From Heterohyrax brucei (lineage: Eukaryota; Chordata; Mammalia; Hyracoidea; Procaviidae): 64,000 nt of DNA. Each line of letters begins with the position of its first letter. Within the stretch, counting starts at the first letter, position 1. The stretch lies in the NCBI GenBank assembly GCA_028571685.1, contig CM053164.1, positions 43,264,501-43,328,500 of the forward strand, written 5' to 3'. This document shows, one piece after another, positions 58,261 to 64,000 of the stretch. The position numbers were made by a program, and so were the translations under genes. The notes under the pieces were generated by a model, which was given only the letters and a program-made list of their open reading frames with translations, had not been told where the DNA came from and did not search any database.

Positions 58261-58591
58261 GAATAGACATCTTAGTAGCAAATTCCTTCTGCAGATTCCA
58301 TCATGTAGAAAGGACCTTGTTTTATATAGGTATATGACACATATATACACACATACACAAATCGTTTCCATTTCTTTTACCTGAACTTTATAGAGCAACA
58401 TGTGAGCAAAGACTAATACTGGATCACCCACTTGTGTTTGTGAGGTACTTTTTATTCTAAAGTCGTGGGGTACTTTGTCCCATTTCCCTGATGGAAATAA
58501 CACTTATACAATATTCTTGGTATGAAAGGAGTCTACAAGTATCATCAAAGGACCAGCTGACTCAGACTTTTAAAGCTTTTGCTCCATACTT

Positions 58592-58752
58592 AAAAAAAAA
58601 AAAAAGCCTTCGAGTCATTTCTAACACATGGCAACCCCACAAGACAGAGTAGAACTGCTCCATAGAATGTCTAAGGAGCAACTAGTGGATATGAACTGCT
58701 GACCTTTTGGTTAGCAGCTGTAGCACCTAACCACTATGGCCACCGGGGATCC
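58592..58752 (-). repeat. AfroSINE
   Basis: Reverse orientation, starting at an A run (tail) with cttcgagtcatttctaacac and ending ccactatggccaccggggat. Confidence 0.9.
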
Positions 58753-59529
58753 AAATAATAAAATGGAAAAGATGAAGGAGGCTGTATTTGAAGTGTTTTG
58801 TGAGAAAATCTAACAGGTTTTTTCTTCTTTTTGTTGTACTTTTCAGGAAATAAATGACTCAGTCTACTTAAAAAAAGAATTCTTAGTTTTTCAGCTATTT
58901 TCAATGATGTCATGGTTCCACTAACTTATTTACTGCAAAGATCTATAGAAATAGTGTTGATCAAATCAAGAAGTCACACACCCTGAGAATCTGGGGTGGT
59001 ACTGAGAGTACAATTGTTCTCTCTGAGTAACTGATTTATACCGCATAGATCTAGGAACTCCTGGGACCTTTTTTTTCCTCATCTCATCTAGTCAAAAGAA
59101 GCAGAAACTGATACACAGAGAAGAAGTACGCTGAAGGACAGAGAGAAACAGATATTAAGAGACAAAGAGACAATTCTGACACTATTGGAATCTTTAGATT
59201 CCGTGAGATATCTCACAGTTTTTAAATAAATTTTGATTTGCTCTCTTAAGTTTGAGGTTCTGTCACTTCAAACTGCGTTACTTCCGGAGCAACCTGACTA
59301 TCTCTGTCAAAGTATTTATCCAGTTGTAAGGTTTTTCTTTTTTCTTTGTTTTGTCTAGTCAAAAAGACTTTAAACTCCTTCAGGATAGGAATTGTATTTT
59401 GTTCTATAAGGTCCCTGTTACCTGCCTTAATATTTGCGCAGTGTTGCTCAGTAGATGTTGAATGAATAAATGAATCCAATGGTGAGCATGTCATTTATTA
59501 TACATGGTTATAATTTTAATTTTAAATTT
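58753..59529. other. Intron sequence with an L2 3' end at about 59375-59475
   Basis: ccttcaggataggaattgta, gcagtgttgctcagtagatg and ttgaatgaataaatgaat form an L2 3' terminus (plus). Nothing else recognised. Confidence 0.5.
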
Positions 59530-59777
59530 CTCTTATTTAATTTTTAATTGGTTAATATGTTAATGTTTTTAAAAAATCAAAATATATGCAAAGCCATGTG
59601 TTAAAAAAACTCCTTCCCACCATTATCCTGTATCTGCTCAAATCATACCACTTCTCTTTGCCTCTCCGAGGTAAACACTGCCATTAGTTTTTAGTGTAAC
59701 TTTTTGGAATTTCTTTATGTACATATAAACAAATGCAAATATATTTTTTTATTCTGTGACTTTTTATGCAAACGGTA

Positions 59778-59814
<37 letters not shown>

Positions 59815-60240
59815 TACAGATACACAGGTTTACCCCTTGCTTTTGATTTGATATAGCTCAGAGATTTTTTTTTTTTTTTCCATGTAAGTGTATAGGGAAC
59901 ACTCATTCTTCTTTATAATTTGTTATATTACATTGTATAATTGAATGATATTTAATCTCAATTGTTGAACATTAGCTTGTTTCAGGCTTTTGCTATTGAA
60001 AGCAACACTGTAACAAATAATCTTGTACATATGTCATTTTTCACTGTGTTCAAATATATCTAAAATAAATTACTAGTAGGAGTGCTGAATGAAAGGTTAT
60101 GTGTTTATAATCTTATTAGCAAAATGTCTTCTATGAAGTGGATACCAATTTATTAACCCAGCAACACTGTATTCAAAAAGCTCTTTCTCTATAGAGTCTT
60201 GTCAACATTATATTAACATAGTTGTAAGTTGTGGTCAAGT
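59530..60240 (-). mobile_element. Ancient L1 3' fragment interrupted by a (CA)n tract
   Basis: gtaaacactgccattagttt, tttttggaatttctttatgt, ttgctattgaaagcaacact and taggagtgctgaatgaaagg are antisense pieces of an old L1 3' UTR and ORF2 end. It contains the microsatellite at 59780-59810. Confidence 0.65.
59780..59810. repeat. (AC)15 microsatellite
   Basis: Uninterrupted run of 31 bases of alternating A and C, followed by (TACA)n-like sequence. Long and pure enough to be polymorphic. Confidence 0.98.
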
Positions 60241-61137
60241 GCCACCTCTCACAATAGCCATGTAGCTCCTGTTAGATTAACTCTTTCACAGATAACAACT
60301 ATACACTCGGGACAAAATATAAAATCATCTGCCTAAAGACCCTGGAAAGTGCTCAAAAGAGGTAAAGAGTAAATGGGTGTTGAGACTTGGAAGAAGGAAT
60401 GCGCTGGCTTGTAGCCTAAGGTGGATCTCAGTAGACATGCTGGATGGCTAAAATACAGACAGAAACCTCATGGTCTTGCTGCTTTGAAGAACTAGTTAAC
60501 AGAGTGCAAGATGACCACAGCACCAGGAAAATGAGAAGGGATCCTGTAAAGCAGCAAGCCTCTGAGAGAAAGGCTCAAATTCTGTATATCTGCTGTGTCC
60601 ATGTGAGTGACTCCTGAACCAGCATGTGTGTGACAGACGTCAAACAGCCCAGCTAAAGGTAAAATAACAAAACTGAGATTTCAGATTTGGGGGTTTGAAC
60701 TCAACCAATTCAACTGCCTCGTAAAATTTTAAAAACTAGTATTCTTTGGGGGAACATGACAGAATTCATTCACAGTGCCTAGAATATGATCCATAATGTC
60801 AGACATGTGAGTCAGCAGGAAACTGGGGCTCATGCTCAAGAGAAAAGACAGTCCAGTGGAGATGCCTCCAAGAAGACCCAGGTACTGGAATTAAAAGTCA
60901 AGAATTTTAAAGCATCTGTTACAATTGGACTCAAGGGCAGGAAAGAATAAAAATATAGGAAAACTTAGAAACTATAAAAAGTTTCAAATGGAAATTTTAT
61001 AAATGAAAAGTATAATACATGGACTTAAGTATTTACCATATGGACTTAACAACTGATTGGGCATGAAAAAAGAACAAAAAAGAAATCAGTGAACTGGAAG
61101 ATTGATTAATATAAATTATCCAGTCTTAAGGGCAAAG

Positions 61138-61300
61138 AAACCCAAACCAAACCAACTGCTGTCAAGTTGACTCTGACTCATACTGACCCTACGGGGCAGA
61201 ATAGAACTGCTCCATAGCATTTCCAAAGAGCACCTGGTGGATTCAAACTGCCAACCTTTTGATTCCAGCTATGGCGCTTAACTAGTACACCAAGGCTTCC
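61138..61300 (-). repeat. AfroSINE with perfect 10-bp target duplication
   Basis: aaacccaaaccaaaccaact to ctagtacaccaaggcttcc, flanked by aagggcaaag at 61128-61137 and 61301-61310. Confidence 0.95.
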
Positions 61301-61468
61301 AAGGGCAAAGACAGGAGAAATCAGTAACGGGAAAAAAATAGAATTTTGTTGTAGGACTTTGTTATGGGACAATATAAAAATGGCTATTATACATAAACAT
61401 AGACTCCTAAAGGAAGAGAAAGAGCAGAAAACTATTTGATGCAATAAACCCCAAGTATTCCTAAGCAC

Positions 61469-61531
61469 AGTGGCTGTTTTTAGTCACCATCAAGTCAGTT
61501 TTGACTCATAGTGACCGTATAGAACAGAGTA
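61469..61531 (-). repeat. AfroSINE tail fragment
   Basis: cagttttgactcatagtgac and cgtatagaacagagta only. The head and most of the body are missing. Confidence 0.8.
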
Positions 61532-61739
61532 CGGTAAGAGATGTCAATTCACAAATTTGAGAAGGTCAGCAAGCCCTGACCAGTATAAATACAAGGAAGA
61601 AACAAACTTGGCACATGATAAGCAAAATAGTGAAAAGTAAACATGCAGAGAAACTCTTAAAGTGCCCAGAGTTTTTATACAAGTAAACAATTATTTGAGT
61701 CTTCACTGACTTCTCACCAAAACAGTGGATGCCAGTAGA

Positions 61740-62610
61740 AATTGCAAGGGTGTCGTTAAATTTCTGTAAGATCTTTGCTAAGTTTCTTTGATGGGAAATA
61801 GTATTTCAGTGTAGTTTTAACTTGCATTTCTTTTATTATAAATATGAATGAGATTGAGCATCATTTCATATTTTTGAGAGCATTTGTATTTTGTGTATTT
61901 TTTTTAACCTGTTTTTCTATTGGGTTTTTCATCGGGAACATTAGCTGTCTGTGATAGAGTTGCAAATACGTTGTCCTCAGTTTGTCGATTTGCTCTTTGA
62001 CTTTGCTGATGGTGTTTTTTTTCCATTAGAAGATTTTTATGAACAAATAAACAAACCAAAGCCACACCTGTTGGCTTCATGTCAATTTTGACTCATACTG
62101 ACCCTGTAAGGGCAGAGTAGAACTGCCTCATAGGGTTTCCAAGGAGGGACTAGGAGATTCAAACTACCGGCCTTCTGATTAGCAGCTGAACTCTTAACCA
62201 CTGCACCACCTGGCCTCTAAAGTGAATCAATTTTTTTCTTTTTGACTTCTAAATTTGGAATCATATCAGAGAAGCATTTCTTACTGCAAGTTTATGAAGA
62301 CATTTGTCAGACTTCATCTTTATGGTTTCAGTTTTTACACTGAAATCCTTAATCCACTTGAAATTCATCTTGAATATGAATATAACTTCTTTTTTTTTTA
62401 ATAGATGGCTACCCAGTTGTTCCAGCACATTAATCATCTACTAAATGTATTTGAGACTCTTTCTGGACTAGTACTGTGCTATTATAATTATTATATAATG
62501 CACCTTACTGTCGGGTACCTCTCATTCCTTTTCTTTACACTTTTCATGACTGCTATTGCTTATTTTTCTATTTGGTCTTTTGGCATTTTAAAGACTTCCT
62601 TAAAATAATG
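61740..62610 (-). mobile_element. Ancient L1 ORF2 fragment, split by an AfroSINE
   Basis: cttgcatttcttttattata, gagcatcatttcatattttt, tgatggtg-containing ttgctgatggtgtttttttt, then after the SINE gaaatccttaatccacttga, agttgttccagcacattaat and ttgcttatttttctatttgg are antisense pieces of an old L1 ORF2. Confidence 0.7.
62050..62215 (-). repeat. AfroSINE inserted in the ancient L1
   Basis: aaaccaaagccacacctgtt, caattttgactcatactgac, to ccactgcaccacctggcc. Near full length. Confidence 0.92.
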
Positions 62611-62734
62611 AACCTTAAATCCTAGATAAGGTGGGTCTTCATCAACTGTGTTCTTAGAGCACTCTCTTCCTTGTTTTATAGTTTTATCAGAGATTTTAGT
62701 TAATAGCAGTGATTATTTTTCTCAGTGTCAGACT

Positions 62735-63050
62735 TACCCACTAGACTATAGGCTCCACAAGGGCAAGGGCCGTGTCACTTCTACTCATTTTATTTGTAGT
62801 GTCTACTATAGTACATTTTAGGCTCTTAATATGTATTGAGGAGTAGATTCAGTGAATCTTGAGTCTTGAGGTTGAGCTCTGACTCTTACTCTCTGAATTC
62901 CTATAGGGAAGTTTCTTGGCTATTCTAGGCCTCAGATTACTCATTTGTAAAATAGATATAAATGAATTATAACTATTGCAGTTTCTGCGATAAATAATAC
63001 ATCTTAGAAAACATTTTATAAAGTGTGAGGTATTACATAAAAATTCTAAC
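62735..63050. repeat. L2 3' end followed by a MIR
   Basis: 62735-62845 (gactataggctccacaaggg, caagggccgtgtcacttcta) is an L2 3' terminus in plus orientation. 62860-63050 (gttgagctctgactcttact, attactcatttgtaaaatag) has the core pattern of a MIR. Confidence 0.6.
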
Positions 63051-64000
63051 AAGACTGGCTTTCCTATTCATGTGTGGTAAATGCTTGTGTGTTTGCTAAG
63101 GAACAATGTCTAGACTCAGTCTGTTGTTTGTCAGAGTCCATTTGAAGAATTATCCTTACCAGATTATCATCAGCTAAAGTTACAGTCACTCATCAGTGTT
63201 CTTAGCATTTGGTTGTCTAAGAGGTAGGAACAGCCAATTTCAAATAAATCGTTGTTTGTTGACAAGATAACCATTTCTAAGAAAGGATATAAAATTCTTC
63301 TTACTGTGCAACCTGGGTTAGGAATCCATTCTGCCCGAGATGTCTACCTGCCACTTCCAAAAGAAAACTATTTGTGACACAGCTGCTATTACCAAAAGAA
63401 AAACTCAGACCTGATAATTTGCCCAAACCCAGAGCCTTGTTGGTTTCAGTTACTTACCAGTGCGCTGTAACTGGAAAAGAAGGACGATTCGCGTATTTGT
63501 TGCTAATGCTGGAGAAATTGCCATTAAGGCAGTTGGCAGAAAGGCTGACATTTTAACAGTCATAGGTCAGATAATTTCCTACATCTAAACAAGGAAAGAT
63601 TTGACCAAGGATTGACAAAAAAATCAAATTATTCTGTTCACTTGGCTGCATCTAAATGTCTCATTTTCAGCTTACAGGAAAGATTGCTGTGGAAGCAATC
63701 TTTGACGTTACAGCAGAGTGACTGTAAATTGCTTTGAATAGCTTTTGGAACTTTAAATATAAAATCACAGGAAAAGTCATTGTCCTTAGAATTCAGAATC
63801 AGTTTTTTACTTGTGCTTTGTTCTTCATATGTTGGTTATAGCTTAACTTTGATGTTAAGGTACATTTGTGATCATCATTTACTCAGTGCACAGAGAAATA
63901 TTAGCTTATAGATCACAAGAGAAAACAGGGACAGAACTGAAAAGTGAATTCTTGGACTTTAGTGTCTAATGCCGTTAGAAACAACTGTTAGGTTTTCTCT
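63051..64000. other. Intron sequence to the window edge, nothing recognised
   Basis: No repeat family, no exon-like frame with splice sites. The 60-codon frame at 63374-63556 has no motif. Confidence 0.45.

Larger units (their letters stand above)
60280..61730 (+). mobile_element. Ancient L1 5' UTR/ORF1-region fragment, opposite orientation to its flanks
   Basis: gggacaaaatataaaatcat, cccaggtactggaattaaaa, gtcaagaattttaaagcatc, actataaaaagtttcaaatg and ttaacaactgattgggcatg follow the order of an old L1 5' UTR and ORF1 start in sense orientation. AfroSINEs interrupt it at 61138 and 61469. The L1 pieces on both sides are antisense, so this may be an inverted 5' part of one element. Confidence 0.55.
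48435..64000 (+). other. BABAM2: BABAM2 intron downstream of the exon (partial)
   Basis: It begins with the donor gtgaggtttttc directly after the Trp codon. The next coding segment (expected to begin TGEFSARF) is not found before the right edge. It contains L2, MaLR-like LTR, hAT, RTE, AfroSINE and ancient L1 copies. Confidence 0.8.

Noticed and set aside
58078-58503. 141-codon minus-strand frame with long hydrophobic runs (LFFVCLFVFGIL)
   Set aside because: The runs come from the (CAAA)n tail and repeat copy B read backwards. It overlaps another frame of the same repeat at 57941-58219.

Overview
The window is nuclear DNA of a placental mammal, almost certainly an afrotherian such as an elephant, sea cow or relative. 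The evidence is about eighteen copies of the tRNA-derived AfroSINE (heads resembling ccctggtggtgtagtggtta, tails resembling gagtcagaatcgactc), four RTE-type LINE copies with matching 3' tails, and a lineage-specific L1. There are no bacterial, organellar or viral genes. No CRISPR array, tRNA or rRNA gene was seen.

The only host coding sequence I can support is one 195-bp exon at 48240-48434 on the plus strand. It encodes about residues 101-165 of BABAM2 (BRE/BRCC45), a scaffold of the BRCA1-A and BRISC deubiquitinase complexes. It has an AG acceptor and a GT donor. The rest of the window is then intron of this gene, with at least 48 kb upstream and 15 kb downstream of the exon. Short open frames elsewhere are chance frames or pieces of transposons.

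Layout: 1-738 is a decayed Tc1/mariner-type transposon (minus). 1732-3098 and 6386-10155 are L1 pieces (minus). 11935-13085 is an ancient LINE-like repeat. 14484-21692 is a full-length L1 (plus) with 14-bp target duplications, an intact ORF1 and a broken ORF2. 23328-24665 is an RTE (minus). 27270-27855 is a second copy of the first transposon family (plus). 28288-28756 is an L1 tail. 32365-32868 is a palindromic mariner derivative. 33484-37042 holds two deleted L1 copies in tandem (minus). RTE pieces follow at 39048, 43604 and 52660. The exon sits between old L2 fragments (45880-47440 and 48870-49395). Old LTRs lie at 49985-50490 and 51845-52335. A hAT transposon carrying two nested AfroSINEs is at 54697-55256, and ancient L1 material fills most of 59530-62610.

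No new cellular system was found. The observations most worth a check are the arthropod-like Tc1/mariner family present twice with a shared terminal repeat, the palindromic mariner derivative, the small ORF between L1 ORF1 and ORF2, the repeated YY1-like promoter unit of the L1, an unclassified interspersed repeat present twice, and an unrecognised 95-codon minus-strand frame at 55717-56004. Family names were assigned from memory of consensus sequences, without a database search.
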